Source: Phytophthora colocasiae
Taxonomy: Eukaryota > Oomycota > Peronosporomycetes > Peronosporales > Peronosporaceae
DNA length: 64,000 nt
Reading direction: 5' to 3'
NCBI GenBank assembly: GCA_018806915.1
Contig: JAGKQI010000049.1
Span: 992,001 to 1,056,000, forward strand
Under the pieces are notes generated by a model that was not told the origin of the DNA, made no database searches, and worked only from the letters and a program-made list of their open reading frames with translations. This document shows, piece after piece, positions 1 through 11,396 of this stretch (positions within the stretch are counted from its first letter, which is position 1; the number at the start of each line of letters is the position of its first letter). Both the position numbers and the translations under genes were made by a program.

Positions 1-114
1 TCGTAGAGATAGACCATCGAAGCAGAGGAACTTCGGTAGGATAGCTTTCAGCTAGACATTTATCTCAACAATCTCATCAGTTCCAATTTCACTACCTACT
101 AAGGACTCGTGACA
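1..114 (+). repeat. Left LTR (partial)
   Basis: Bases 1-116 match 4463-4578 without a mismatch. The repeat probably ends in CA at 114, with the two following T residues shared by chance. The start lies before the window, so the full LTR length is unknown. The identical ends indicate a recent insertion, in contrast with the broken coding frames. Confidence 0.85.
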
Positions 115-171
115 TTTAGCTATAGCTAAAACGTAGCGAATCTACGACAGTTCACCACGCCGACAACTACC

Positions 172-1087
172 ATGTCCAGCAGCGACCCAGCAGAGGTGAC
201 CTTCGAGAAGGTCAAAAGCAACGGAGCCGTGGTGAAGAAAAGAGTGCCCACCTTCCGCGATGGAGACTGGAAGGACTGGTTGGAGTGGCTACTCCGCCTG
301 TCTGAGTACTATGTATTCATGGGGTACATCCCAGGCGACGAAGAGGATCAAGTGGCGTTTGTCGAGGACATCCAAGTCCTCCTCTTCGACGAAGACCTGC
401 AACAATTTAACGACATCGTAGCCGAGGAGAGCATCCTGCGGCCCACGACTGTCGCCTAGTCGCGCTGAAGCGGCTAACCGAGATTCACGGCCCCGACGGA
501 ACCCGAGGCGTGATTATCGACGAAATGTCCGCGCTGAAGAAGACGCGAGACGTTAGTGTGCGAGAGTATACCCGTAACTTTAAGAAGTTGGGGCGCATGC
601 TACAGTACATTGCGGATAATGCTGAAATCCCTACGTCTGACGTGATCCGCTTGTACAAGAGTGGGATGCCAATCGACTGGCAAATTGAGGTGAACCGTTT
701 GTCACGCAATTGGGAGTACACAGAATTAGTGCACCAATTTGAGTTGATTGAGCGAAACGAACAAGAAGAAGAAGTACTCAGGAATGGACGCGGATCCCGC
801 CAGCGAACTGGACAAGGTGGACAGCCACAAAGAAGGGTAAGCCCCATGGCAAGAGCAACCAGGGCAACCAGGGCAACCAACCGAACGGCCAGCCCAAACA
901 GCAACATAATAAAGGCGGTAACGGCAAGTACTGTAAGTACTGTAAACGCAACAATCACTCCGACTCAGAGTGCTTCCGCAACCCCGAGTCACCGGCATAC
1001 AGGCCACGGCGGCCCAACAACCGAGCCTCAGGCGCAAACAACAGCCACAACGACGGTGGCAGCAGCAACGACAGAGCCTTTGCCGCC
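172..1087 (+). pseudogene. gag of the first gypsy element, two frameshifts
   Basis: The first ATG after the LTR opens a 95-residue frame (172-459) of capsid type, rich in Trp and acidic residues. The open frame then moves to another phase (about 480-800) and again to the pol phase before 930. In that last phase, 932-973 encodes a zinc knuckle of the form C-x2-C-x4-H-x4-C (CKYCKRNNHSDSEC), the nucleocapsid RNA-binding motif. The zinc knuckle is therefore in frame with protease and reverse transcriptase, so the intact ancestor probably had one continuous Gag-Pol frame. Confidence 0.8.
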
Positions 1088-2718
1088 ATGCAAGAGCAAG
1101 TCGCCGAGATGGCAGCCATGATGCAGGAGATGAAGCGACGTCAGGAGGAGGAGTTGAATGCTCTACGCTTCTACCGTCAGGACGAGCTGAGTGTGATGAT
1201 CGATAACGAGCTCGTGGACGAGATGCAGCCTGACGATGAAAGTGCAGAGACATTAGCCCCTTTGCGACAGCAGCGTGAAGCTCCGCCTGCGGGACCGAAG
1301 CCATGTCTCGAGACGGAAATCCGCATTGGAGAGCAGACGTTCCGCGCTCTCCTCGACACAGGCTGTACCAGGTCCGCCATCGACCAGAAGGTTGCAAACA
1401 TTGTGAAGAAGGGCCTCAAGCTGCGCCGCCAGAATGGATCGTACCTGATGGCAAACCGCTCCGTGCACAAGACTACGCACGTGGCCGACACTGTCTTTTG
1501 CCTGCCGGCATTTTCGAGCAAACGGGAGTGCGCGTACACGCTGAGACTGGTCGACGGACTCTTACACCCAATCATTCTGGGTACCGACTTCCTTTCGAGT
1601 CACGGTATTGACATTTTGTTCTCGGCAAACTGCCTCGAGTGGGACGACATCCGTATCCCGATGAATGGTCAGCCGCCACCAGCAGCTAAGGTAGGTGCTT
1701 CAGCACCGAAGTTTGGACCCCAGCCGCCTGCAGCGAAGGCGGCCAAGACAGAATTCGAAGTCGACTCCATGGTGGAAGTTGCAGTGTCGGAGCTGGTCGA
1801 AGCTCTCGACCCCCTCATGATGATCGACGGCGAAATGCTTTCACCTTCGGAGCGAGTTGAAGTGGAACATTTGGTTGATGCATTCTTACATGTGTGCTCT
1901 GGAGGACTTGGCAAGATCAAAGCCAAGCCGTACGTGATCCCATTGAAGCCTGGAGCGAAGCCATTCGCGTGTAGTCCATACCCAATACCACAAGTGCATC
2001 GCGAGCCGACCAAGCAAGAGATCTACCGACTCGTGAAGCTTGGTATCTTGTTCCCTAACAACGATTCGGAGTGGGCGTCGCCGGCCTTCGTGATTCCGAA
2101 GAAGGACGGAACCGTGCGACTGGTATGTGACTATCGCAGACTCAATCGACTGCTACTACGCAGCTTCTACCCACTGCCAGTGATTGCAGATCTGCTGCGC
2201 CAGTTCCGCAAGTCGAAGTACGTGTCATCTCTCGACATCCCCATGAGCTACTATGCGCGCATCCTCGCGGAGATTAGCCGACGTGTGACGGCCATTGTAT
2301 TCCCGTGGGGGAAGTACGTGTTCGGCTGTTTACCTATGGGAGTGAGCACAGCACCGGATGAGTTCCAGTCGATTATGAACATGATGCTGGGCGATCTGGA
2401 TGGAGTTTGGGCGTACCTGGATGATGTTTTGATCCTGTCGGATACATTCGAGGAGCACTCGGAATTGCTCCGACGCGTGTTCAAGCGCTTCGAGGAGTTT
2501 GGCCTGACGATCCACCCTCGTAAGTCGAAGCTGTTCACGACGTCGACGGACTACCTGGGCTACAGGATCAGCACCACAGGGATTCAGCCACTGCACAACA
2601 AGGTGGAGGCGATTGCGAAGATCGCGTCGCCGCGCACGCGCCGTGAGTTGAGGCGCTTCATTGGCATGGTCAACTACTACAGGGACATGTGGCCCAGACG
2701 AGCTGCAATTCTCACCGC
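1088..2718 (+). pseudogene. Protease and reverse transcriptase domains of the first gypsy element
   Basis: One long frame carries an aspartic protease with the active-site triad DTG at about residue 90 (LLDTGCTRSAID), then a Ty3-type reverse transcriptase. The catalytic polymerase motif is YLDD near 2414, and the upstream LD motif A (SSLDIPMSYY) is present. The thumb motif (RFIGMVNYYRDMW) is followed by a frame change near 2715, after which the domain continues in the next phase. The polymerase core itself is uninterrupted; the break falls at the RT/RNase H connection. Confidence 0.88.
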
Positions 2719-4421
2719 TGACGGCATTGATGTCGCCCTCGGTTCCTTTCCGGTGGTCCGAAGAACATGAAGCTGCATTTGGACGAATGAAGACCGCAAT
2801 GATGCAGACAGTCGAGTTGGCATTCCCAGACTATAGCAAACCGTTCCATGTACACACCGACGCTTCTGGCTACCAACTTGGCGCAGTGATTTCGCAGGAG
2901 GGAAGACCTCTTGTGTTCTGGTCTAAGAAGTGCAACGACGCGCAGAAGAAGTACCCAGCCAACAAGCTCGAGTTGCTGAGCATCAAGTTGGTGTTGCAGG
3001 AGTACAGGACGATGCTGCTTGGACACGAGGTCCACATCCACACCGACCACCTGAACCTGACCTATGGCACCTACAAGAACGTGCACATGCTACGCTGGCG
3101 ACTCGAGGTCGAAGAGTTCGGACCGGAGCTACACTACGTGAAGGGCGAAAACAATGTCGTCGCCGACACCCTCTCACGTCTACCCCGTGCTGATGACTCC
3201 GACGTCCAGCAGCAGGAGACACTGGTTTCAGCCGCTGCTATGGACTTGACTACCCTCAGTAACGTTGACCTCCGAGAGATTGCTCGCTGTCAGACACGAG
3301 ACGGCACAGCGACGCTAAAACCCGCCACGATGAAGGAGATTAACGGCGTGGAGCTGCAAGTGGACAGCAACACGGGCCGAATCATCACCCCATCGAGCCT
3401 GCAGACCCCCATCATTGCTGCTTACCACGAGTGGCTTATCCACCCCGGCGTGACGGCCATGTTGAAGACGATGCAGAACGCATTGACGTGGACCGGCATG
3501 GCACGCGACGTCGAGAAGTACGTCCGCAGCTGCCTCATTTGCACGAAGAACAAACATCCTACGGTCAAGTACGGCAAGTTGCCGGAGAAGACTGTAGTGA
3601 CGAGACCATGGTTCGAAGTGGCGATCGACTCCATCGGACCGTACGGCAAGCAAAAGTTCAGGGCTGTCACAATGATCGACACCACCACCCGACTTGTCGA
3701 AATGCAAGCAGTGACAGACGCATCCAGCGACGAGACTGCCTACCTCTTCGACCGACTGTGGCTGTGCAGATACCCCCGCCCAGGCCGTGTGATCTACGAC
3801 CAAGGCACCGAGTTCAAAAAGGAGTTCTTCGAGCTGCTCGAGAGCTACGGCATCGCAGCAGTGCCGACAACCACACGTAACCCGCAGGCCAACAGCATCA
3901 TCGAGCGACTGCATCGCGTGATCGGCGACAAGATGAGGACGCAGGAGATCGTCACACACGATGACTGGGAGAACTTCCTACACAACGCAACGTTTGCGTT
4001 GAGAGCATCAGTACACTCCATGCTCGGTGTTTCACCAGCACAAGCAACATTCGGTCGCGACATGATCTTCGACGTGGAGCACACCACCGACTGGCACGCG
4101 CAACACGCTCGAAAGATAGAGCAAGTGCGGAAGAACAACCTGCGCGAGAACGCAGGACGGCGTGCGTGGACATATCAGCCAGGAAATCGTATCCTGCTGA
4201 AGCGCGACGGCAACATCAACTCCAAGCTGACGACGTTGTACGACGGTCCGTACACGGTGCTTGCCGTTCGCGACAACGGAACGCTGGTAATTGATAAGGG
4301 CCGATACACCGAGACGGTTCACATCCGCCGTGTCGTCCCTTACAAGGACCAGCGTGGGGAAGACTGTGAGCTACCAGATAAGACGCAGCGTAGAGACTCA
4401 CGCAAGCAACCAACTGCTTGA
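2718..4421 (+). pseudogene. RNase H and integrase of the first gypsy element
   Basis: After the frameshift the frame encodes the RT connection, an RNase H domain (HTDASGYQLGAV and the HTDHLNLTY motif), and integrase. Integrase has an N-terminal zinc-binding H-H-C-C region (ending CLICTKNK), and the catalytic D, D and E in AIDSIGPYG, YDQGTEF and SIIERLH. A short basic C-terminal region follows, without a recognisable chromodomain. This half is intact over 560 residues, but it has no own start and depends on the broken upstream frame. Confidence 0.88.
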
Positions 4422-4462
4422 GTTTCGTCTACAACTGCTTGAAGCTCACCTACACATGCACA

Positions 4463-4576
4463 TCGTAGAGATAGACCATCGAAGCAGAGGAACTTCGGTA
4501 GGATAGCTTTCAGCTAGACATTTATCTCAACAATCTCATCAGTTCCAATTTCACTACCTACTAAGGACTCGTGACA
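4463..4576 (+). repeat. Right LTR
   Basis: Direct repeat of the left LTR. If the LTR begins with TG, the nearest candidate is at 4457, giving about 120 bp, which would be a very short LTR. No clear polypurine tract is visible just before it, so the true left edge remains uncertain. Confidence 0.8.
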
Positions 4577-4594
4577 TTCGTTGTACGCTACAGT

Positions 4595-5270
4595 ATGAAG
4601 CTTTGTCTGTAGTACTCATGGTATTATTTACGCTTACAGTAGGAAATTGACCGCTGCCTACGTGGATGGAGTCGCTGACACCAGCGAAATGCTGCTTGCG
4701 CCATTTGGAAAAATATCTAGTGCCGTGCACGCTCAAAGTTTCTTCCCAACGGTTGGTACTTTATGGCTTTCAACCTTGATGTTCATATGCTGAGTGATTG
4801 CCGTAGAGCAGTGGTTCAAAGATCGAACGGAGAACTCCAAGTAGTGGATCTTCGGTCCTCTTGATGTTCATATGCTGAGTGATTGCCGTAGAGCAGTGGT
4901 TCAAAGATCGAACGGAGAACTCCAAGTAGTGGATCTTCGGTCCTCTAAGCCGGTGGTGGAGTTCATGGCAGGAGCACCGAAGCGTTATCTCCCCAGTTTG
5001 CGCTGTGCTATCGACAGTAACGAGTCTGTTGTAGTCGCTGGTGGAGATGCGCAACGTCCACTGGCAGTGAACAGCTTCGATCTACGTGATGGTCGCTGTG
5101 TGTCGTCTGTTGAGGTGCAAAATAATGCTCAAACGGAGAAGCGATCGACTCTGGTACAACAGGTACAGCTCAAGTCTGGCCACTACGGGAGTCGCTATGA
5201 GAACACGCCTGAGATCTGGGCTATTTCTCGTAATGAACTCTACGTTTGTAGTGGACGAACAGACAATTAG
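4595..5270 (+). pseudogene. WD-repeat-like protein fragment, 5' truncated and internally duplicated
   Basis: After the LTR an open frame with WD40-like wording runs from about 4595 to 4770, then loses phase at an 85-bp tandem duplication. From 4872 a second frame continues for 132 residues to a TAG at 5268-5270, with strands typical of beta-propeller blades (for example ELQVVDLRSSKPVVEF). The propeller lacks its beginning, probably lost to the retrotransposon insertion. The stop lies only 19 bp from the end of the convergent radial spoke gene. Assignment to the WD40 class is by pattern only; the specific protein is not recognised. Confidence 0.6.
4775..4944. repeat. 85-bp perfect tandem duplication
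   Basis: The 85 bp beginning at 4775 are repeated immediately from 4860. Because 85 is not a multiple of three, the duplication shifts the reading frame of the WD-repeat fragment. Confidence 0.9.
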
Positions 5271-5289
5271 GATGTACCTTGTGCTCTCC

Positions 5290-6695
5290 TTACTCTTCTT
5301 CTTCAGGAGGTGACGGGTCTTCAAGTAGATCAGGTTGCTCCACAGGAATCTCACAATGCAGTGTGGGCTTCCCTTCTCCATCAGTGTTGTCTTCACTTAA
5401 GCCAACGCCACTGTAAGACTGCAGCCGCTGCGGAGGAGGAAGTTGGAATGGTTCCGAGAGGAATTTGACACCATTTCCAACATAAACGTTCAGGAACTTT
5501 TTGCCAACTGCGATGCTCACAGCTCCAGGCCACACAAGACTACGAACGATGGCAACTTCGCCAACTGCAGGCTGAATTGTGGCTGGCAGTCTGTCCACTC
5601 GCCATGATAGAGGGTTGTCCTCGCTTAAAGCTCGTAGTGGAGGTGCAAATTCCTCTCCTTCTCGAGGTTCTTCTTCTCCATCAGCGTTCGTTAGAGGTGG
5701 CATGGGCGTCATTCGACCGTAGCGAGCATTGATCTCCTTCGTGAAGTGCGTCCAGCTCCCTAAGTCCACCAATTCAGCTGCTGTCTTGATCTCCAGCTCC
5801 TCGGCAGGTGCGATATCTCCTTCCTCCGTCATTTGAAAATACCCAGCAGGACATAACACCGTTCCAGCGGAGATACGCGCAATCTGAGCTCGTAAATAAT
5901 TCTTCTCGAGCCCAGGAAAAGGTGGATGTCCTAGAACTGGAGCTTCTAAATCTCCTCGAACATAGCGACGCAGCTGTCGACACGCCAAAATCTGTCCGCA
6001 GCGTACAGGAGGCAGTTGAACCCACTGGTATGCTCCGTTGTCTTTCATCGCCCAGTATGTCAGCTTGTTCGCGCCTGTTGCACCTTCTTCAGCTTCCAGG
6101 TCTTCGGGTTCATAAGCTGTAGGTAGTTCCCCTTCCGCGATGTAGTAATCTGCTCCCCGGCCTAGAATTTTGCCCCAGAAGCGCATATTCACTGTTCCAT
6201 GGGTCTGTGCGAGGCGTTGAAGTGCCAACGACAGTCGAAACGTCTCGCCCTTGGAGAAGCCCAGTCCAGCCCACTCGAACACATTCGCCTCATCCAGTAA
6301 ATCTGCTACCCCTGTGACAGGTTCAGGTGGTGCTTCGTCCTCTGACTGGAGCTTGAGCAGTTCCAGTGCCACATTACACCAGCTTTCTTGATGTGCTTGC
6401 TACAATCAATCATTAAAAATCAACAACAATGCATAGGAAAAGAAGCAAAATGACCGCGTACTGCTTGTTTCTTGATGCTTGATAGCTGGGAGCTGCCCTC
6501 GACAGTCGGGGGTTGTTGAGGAGCTAAATAACGCTGCTGTTTGACCAACGTCGAAATGTTTTCAAACGTCTCGTGCAGGTTCTCTGGACGCTCCACGATG
6601 ATCTTCAGCAGTACGTCACCCAGATGGTCGTACAAGTTGGTCCCATAGGCCGACTCCTTCTTCAAAAAGGCCTTGGCTTCCTCCAGTGTTGTCAT
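5290..6695 (-). CDS. Radial spoke head protein 4/6 homologue (cilium/flagellum)
   Basis: Spliced model: exon 1 6695-6462, intron 6461-6400 (62 nt, GTACGC...TAG, phase 0), exon 2 6399-5290, 447 residues. The N-terminus has the helical signature AKAFL...NLYDHLGDVLLKI...ERPEN, and the C-terminal exon has the family hallmark FWGKILGRGADYYIAEG, both typical of radial spoke head proteins RSP4/RSP6 (RSPH4A/RSPH6A). These form the spoke head that contacts the central pair in motile axonemes. Length is close to that of algal RSP4. The C-terminus is an acidic Glu-rich tail. The ATG at 6695 is chosen because it precedes the conserved helix. Presence of the gene shows a motile flagellate stage, as in zoosporic oomycetes. 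Confidence 0.9.
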
Positions 6696-6879
6696 TGTTA
6701 TCTTGAGCGTCCGATCTGTATAATAAACACTCAAAAGCTTCTCTTCTTGAACCGTCGCATAACTCGACTCTTGACAGGAAGATTCCTGCGACCCTCAAGC
6801 AAGTACACAAGGTTAAGCATCAAGTAGTCTTCAAAGACATCACATGTTAATTTAAGTTTTCAAGGTGAAAAAATTGGAG

Positions 6880-9208
6880 TTAGAGGTATCCGGCAGACCC
6901 GACACCTTCCCACGCCATTGTGTTAAGGTCCTCGCCAAAATCCGCAGCAGAATCATCGTAGTGATTGATTCCTGAAGAATGTGTCGTTGCAGAACTCGAC
7001 CGACGTGCAGTGCTCGCAGTTTTCCTCGCTCTTTTGCCTCTTGAAGCCATTGCGCCGCCTTCGGAGGCTGAAAACAAACAAAAATCACCATAACAAATGG
7101 AGTCACCGAGCTAGTACAGAAAAACCAAGGATGAGGTATCGATATTCAAGCTGGACGTACCACGTCGTCCTGCAGCTGGAGACTTCCGTTTCTTGCCACC
7201 TTTAGCAGTTTTAGCTTTCGTCTTCTTGCCTTTTCGTGCCGCAGAAGCCGATAACTCCCCCGATTCAATTTGAGCAGCAGTCCGCTTCCGCTTCCGTGAT
7301 GCTGCTGTTCTGGTAGCGAGGCGGTCAGAATACGACTTGCCGGACCTGCGTTGAAGGTATCATCAGTTGGATACCGCAAGCTCAAGCGTACAAATAAAAC
7401 GCTCAACGTACCTCTGGCCTGCAAACATTTGGTTGAAATTGATACGGCATCCGTAATCGCGTCGTAAGTCTTCCATAGACACAAAGTTTTCGAATTCCCT
7501 CAATTCTTCTCGCACTGACACTGGACGTGGGTTCGTTAAGAAACTTGGAGGTTGCTAAGACGCCAAAAAAATGTCAATTCGTTATCACAAACTCGTGAAT
7601 ATTGCACACAAACCTCATTGTCGGAAATCTCCTCCACGTTGTCAAGATCGGCATCTGCAACTTCGTTTGGTGCGTTGTAATTGTTGTCGTACTGGGATAA
7701 ATCTGCGTATGGATTTTCGAGATCACTTCGAGCAAAACAAATAGAGAAAAGGTTAGCTAGCGCTTGATAACACTTGCAACCACAAGGCTTACTCTTCATC
7801 AAGGTAGCGTGCCATGCGCTTTTGTATACTTGTTGCCGAATCGACAAATTGGTCCTCTTCATCGTTCCCATCTATCCATATCAAAGAGTTAGTTAGCTGC
7901 GAGAACGGATGCCATAAAAAATCAAGAGTTACCGGGGAGTAGTGACGAATCGCACAGTTCACATCGAGTCTTTCCTGGGGGGTTGATATTTGTACACACC
8001 GAACATTGTGGACCTTGATTTCCAGGTGCCTTTTCTGGTGCTTCATCTCGAGGACGATCACAAAGTTCACAGCGTACAGCACTGGACTCGTTAAACGATG
8101 AACACACGGAACACTTCCACCGCTTGCCTGTAGTTTTATCACTTCTTCTTGTACTGAGACACATCAAGCAGTCCGTCTCCTCAGGAGGATTCAGATTCGT
8201 GCAGATATGGCACGCCCACTGCAAAGCCGACTCAGCCGCAGGCTCCATACATTCCACAGGAGCTTGATACCGTTTACACTTGCAGCTGGAGCACTCCAAC
8301 ACCGTCTGGTCGTTAAGGTTTGTGCATATCTGGCATACCCACTTGTCTTCCCACGCGTTATCCTTCTCTTCGCTGTGTCGCCTCAGCATCTTCGGTTCGC
8401 CATCATCCTCAGAATCACTCAAACCCAGTCCAGCACTAGCCAACTTCTCTTCGATTCTAGTCTCTTCAACCAGAACATTGCTCGCTGGCATGAAACCTGG
8501 ATACTTTGGAGGAGGGGATAACACTTCAATATCACTATCATCGCTAATACCCATTTCTTCGCTCTTCTCTTGCTTATTTGTCTCATTTGCAAAACTCTGA
8601 TTCTCCACTGCATCTGGAACTGGTGGAGCTGCAAACACGGAAGCTCCAGAGCCTAATAGATTGAAAGAGGGCTCCTCCACATCGATTCCTGTGTCTTCGT
8701 CCTCCTCTTCCCGCTTCTCCTCCGCTTCTTCCATCATTTCTATCGAATCCACCGTAATAGTAGTGTTAGGCACTTGTGCTACAACCTTTGTCTCCTCCTC
8801 TATGGCCGCTGTAGATGCTGTAGGTCGGTCGTTGAAACTCTTCTCAACTTGCTCCCTGTTCACAGTCATTTCTCCACTAATATCCGCATTCCGTCGCCGA
8901 ATTCCACGTCGTCTGTTCACTGTTAGTCTTGGCTCTTGTTTCCACGTAATAACAGCACCTGAATCACCCTGGTTTATCGGTAATGAACTGAAAAATACTC
9001 CTGATGCTGGACGATATCTGTGCTGCACTTCAAAGGTTGTAATTTCGGCTGTAGGCCGTTCTGGAGACTGAGATTTTCTGAGCTGGTCCACAGGGGGTCG
9101 AGCATTATCACAAGCTGCGCAGCGATCGTCCTCAGGTGTGTTGAGCAGCGTACACAGCGGACAACTCCACTCATCAGATGCAGTTTCTTGTGTCCGAGTC
9201 CGCGCCAT
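6880..9208 (-). CDS. Protein with five RanBP2-type zinc fingers and a basic tail
   Basis: Spliced model with six exons: 9208-7933, 7871-7793, 7725-7614, 7554-7412, 7345-7161, 7067-6880; introns are 57 to 93 nt and the phases agree throughout, giving 660 residues. One C4 finger is at the N-terminus (about residues 14-33, WSCPLC...CAAC) and four more lie at about 287-425 (WVCQIC, WACHIC, WKCSVC, QCSVC, each followed by a second Cys pair). Such NZF/RanBP2 fingers bind ubiquitin or RNA. Between them is a long acidic Glu/Asp/Ser-rich linker; the C-terminal 150 residues are Lys/Arg-rich, with strings such as KRKRTAAQ that look like nuclear localisation signals, ending in EGVGSAGYL. No enzyme domain is visible and the protein is not recognised. 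A nuclear ubiquitin- or RNA-binding role is inference. Confidence 0.85.
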
Positions 9209-9338
9209 TTTCAAAACTACACCCGCGTAAAATAAAGCAGTATGATTGGGTAAAAACAACATTCACTTTGATTATTCATAATCCTGCAATACTTAATAAT
9301 TATGCTGGATGTAGCCATTTTGATGAGAAATGGCTACA

Positions 9339-10832
9339 TCATGCATCTCGAAGCCACTCGTGCTTCAAGAGCTCGGTAGCTGAAAGACGCGACTCCGGAG
9401 AGATTTCCAGCATGCTCTGCACAAAGCTCTTGGCTGCTGGAGACACGTTGTTCCATTGTGGCTGGTCGTACCACACAGCGCCAAGACTGATGAGTTTGAA
9501 CAGCTCCGTGTCATTCTTAGCCTCGTCGAACGGCACCAGACCTGTCAGCATCATGTACGCGAGGATGCCCGTGCTCCAAATGTCTGACGGAGTGCCGTGA
9601 AGACGTCCAGACACCAGCTCTGGGCTCAGATACTGTGGAGTACCGCACATTGTTTGGAGACGACGATTGGCCAGCTGTAGTTCCTCCGACAGACCGAAGT
9701 CGGCGAGTTTAGCAGTCAGCGAGCCGTCCGCGTTCTCCGAGAGTAAGATGTTCTCAGCTTTGACATCACGGTGTACTTGGCCCATGGAGTGGCAGTACTC
9801 GAGTGCTGACAGTGTTTGCTTCAGTATTTGCTTGGCAAGTTGCTCTGGGACGACCTTCTGCTCGTCGATCATCTTGCGAACACTGCCGTGATTGCAGTAC
9901 TCCAGCACAAGCAGGTACTTGCCATCCTCATTGTAGAAGCCGTGGTGTGCGATGATGTGTGGGTGTGTGAGACGATTGAGCGCACTCACTTCAGCGATCA
10001 GCATGTCGGATCCTTCTTGAGTCAAGGCATCGTCCTTGATAGACTTGACAGCAACAGGTTCCCCTGTAACGCGGTGTGTAGCTTGAAAGACTGTGGAGAA
10101 CTTGCCCGACCCGAGTTCCAAACCGAGCTCGTAGGTGTCTTTAAAGTCAGCCTCAATGTCTTCAGCCACTCCTCCAAAGGCAACACCATGCTCCTCCAAC
10201 TCGTGCACAGCTTCGGAAGCTGCTACAGCGTGGTCACTGATCGAGTTGACGAATCTGTGGATGAGACTCTCACCGTCACGTTCGTGCGGGAAAGACCAGG
10301 ACGTCAAGTTCTCGTCCACTTCGACGCACTTGTCAATTCCAGCAATGCGCATCACCTTCTCCAAGTCCTGGTCGCTCACATGGGAGCCACGCACAGTAGC
10401 CCACGACCGGGGAGGTAGCACCCCTTTAGGCAGTCCTGCCTTCTCCAGGTAACTCTGCGGCATCATCCGGATCACCTTCGCACCTGGACATAGTAGATCC
10501 TCCACCTGTTGAGCTGGTAAGTCCCCCATAAGACTCACATAGAGAGTGTGGGCGTTGGTAGCATTTGCAGCAAGAGCCTCCCGGGCATTAGTGCCCAGGA
10601 AGACCAGGTCGCAGTCTGCCAGCACGTCCTTATTGACTTCGGTAGTTGTAAAGCCTAAACGGTTGAAGACACGACGGCGCTCCTCGGACGGATCGGAGGC
10701 CAACAACGTCGACACGAGGCGCTGCTTCTTGTAGCAGAATTTGCGCTGCGGGGACACGTTCTTGACCAGTTCGCGGGCCACGCGCTCGGCCAAGCGCCCG
10801 GAGCCAACGAAGCCCACGCTAACGACTGGCAT
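9339..10832 (-). CDS. Fusion of pyrroline-5-carboxylate-reductase-like Rossmann domain and protein kinase
   Basis: Single exon, 497 residues from the ATG at 10832, chosen because the Rossmann motif GFVGSGRLAERV follows at once; an in-frame upstream ATG at 10970 would add 46 Ser/Pro-rich residues that could be a targeting peptide. Residues 1-190 resemble the NADP-binding domain of P5C reductase (VSLMGDLPAQ, VIRMMPQSYLEKAG), but the helical C-terminal dimerisation/catalytic domain is absent. Residues about 230-495 are a complete Ser/Thr kinase: glycine loop GSGKFSTVF, VAVK lysine, HRDVKAEN, DFG, GTPQYLSPE and DIWSTGILAY, closest in style to CAMK/SNF1-type kinases. All catalytic residues are present, so kinase activity is expected; proline synthesis is not. 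The reductase part may sense NADP(H) or a proline precursor, which is inference. Confidence 0.85.
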   Translation of the reverse strand: MPVVSVGFVGSGRLAERVARELVKNVSPQRKFCYKKQRLVSTLLASDPSEERRRVFNRLGFTTTEVNKDVLADCDLVFLGTNAREALAANATNAHTLYVSLMGDLPAQQVEDLLCPGAKVIRMMPQSYLEKAGLPKGVLPPRSWATVRGSHVSDQDLEKVMRIAGIDKCVEVDENLTSWSFPHERDGESLIHRFVNSISDHAVAASEAVHELEEHGVAFGGVAEDIEADFKDTYELGLELGSGKFSTVFQATHRVTGEPVAVKSIKDDALTQEGSDMLIAEVSALNRLTHPHIIAHHGFYNEDGKYLLVLEYCNHGSVRKMIDEQKVVPEQLAKQILKQTLSALEYCHSMGQVHRDVKAENILLSENADGSLTAKLADFGLSEELQLANRRLQTMCGTPQYLSPELVSGRLHGTPSDIWSTGILAYMMLTGLVPFDEAKNDTELFKLISLGAVWYDQPQWNNVSPAAKSFVQSMLEISPESRLSATELLKHEWLRDA

Positions 10833-11282
10833 TTTCAGAGGTTTCGGGGAAGAAGAGCAGGCTTGGGACCTTCGGAGCGGAATGGCAAGTGAAAAAGTGC
10901 TCGGGACATGCGCCGGTTGCTGTGCTTGATGCAACTTGATCGGTGGGCAGAAGAGACTGATTAGGAGCACTTAAAAAATGACTGTAAAAGTAGGTGTATG
11001 TATTTTTAAAATATGTTTGTTTTTGGGAAAAACTTGGATTGAGTAAGGAGCAAGATTGACAGAAGTAGTATGTTTTGTGTTGGAAGTTTGGCGAACATCA
11101 CAACGCAGAGCAGAGCGGCAAATTCATTTACAATGCTGCATCTGATACATTTCTACATATAAAGACTATCATGCATCTGCCAAAGATGCTCAAGTAAATC
11201 TTTTCCCCAGTGACAGAACGTCTTGGATTTGGCCGACTCGTGTCAGTGACTCGAGTTGGGCGCTGGAACGGGCAGGCAGGTA
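10833..11282. other. Intergenic region upstream of the fusion kinase
   Basis: No coding frame or RNA gene is recognised. The part near 10980-11050 is AT-rich with T/A runs. It separates the kinase gene from the pogo-like transposon and presumably contains the kinase promoter. Confidence 0.5.
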
Positions 11283-11396
11283 CCGACTTCCCTTAGTAAA
11301 GAGCGCCACCCTATGCTCGGTTTTGCCTGGCTACGCACGGAATGGCCTCCTCGGTTAGTCTCATCAAAAAAATGCAGTGTATTCGTGCGCCTACAT

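Larger units (their letters stand above)
1..4576 (+). mobile_element. Ty3/gypsy LTR retrotransposon, decayed, 5' end outside the window
   Basis: The element has direct repeats at both ends and, between them, gag, protease, reverse transcriptase, RNase H and integrase in the order typical of Ty3/gypsy. The coding region is split over three reading frames by at least three frameshifts, so no complete Gag-Pol can be read. The first visible base is already inside the left LTR, so the left target-site duplication is not visible. The right LTR abuts a broken WD-repeat gene fragment, which suggests the element inserted into or beside that gene. Confidence 0.9.

Noticed and set aside
8661..9071. Plus-strand Ser-rich frame within the zinc-finger gene
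   Set aside because: Complement of the acidic linker; no independent support.
10833..10970. N-terminal extension of the reductase-kinase fusion from the ATG at 10970
   Set aside because: Possible, but the Rossmann motif begins right at the ATG at 10832 and the extension is low in complexity; kept only as an alternative.
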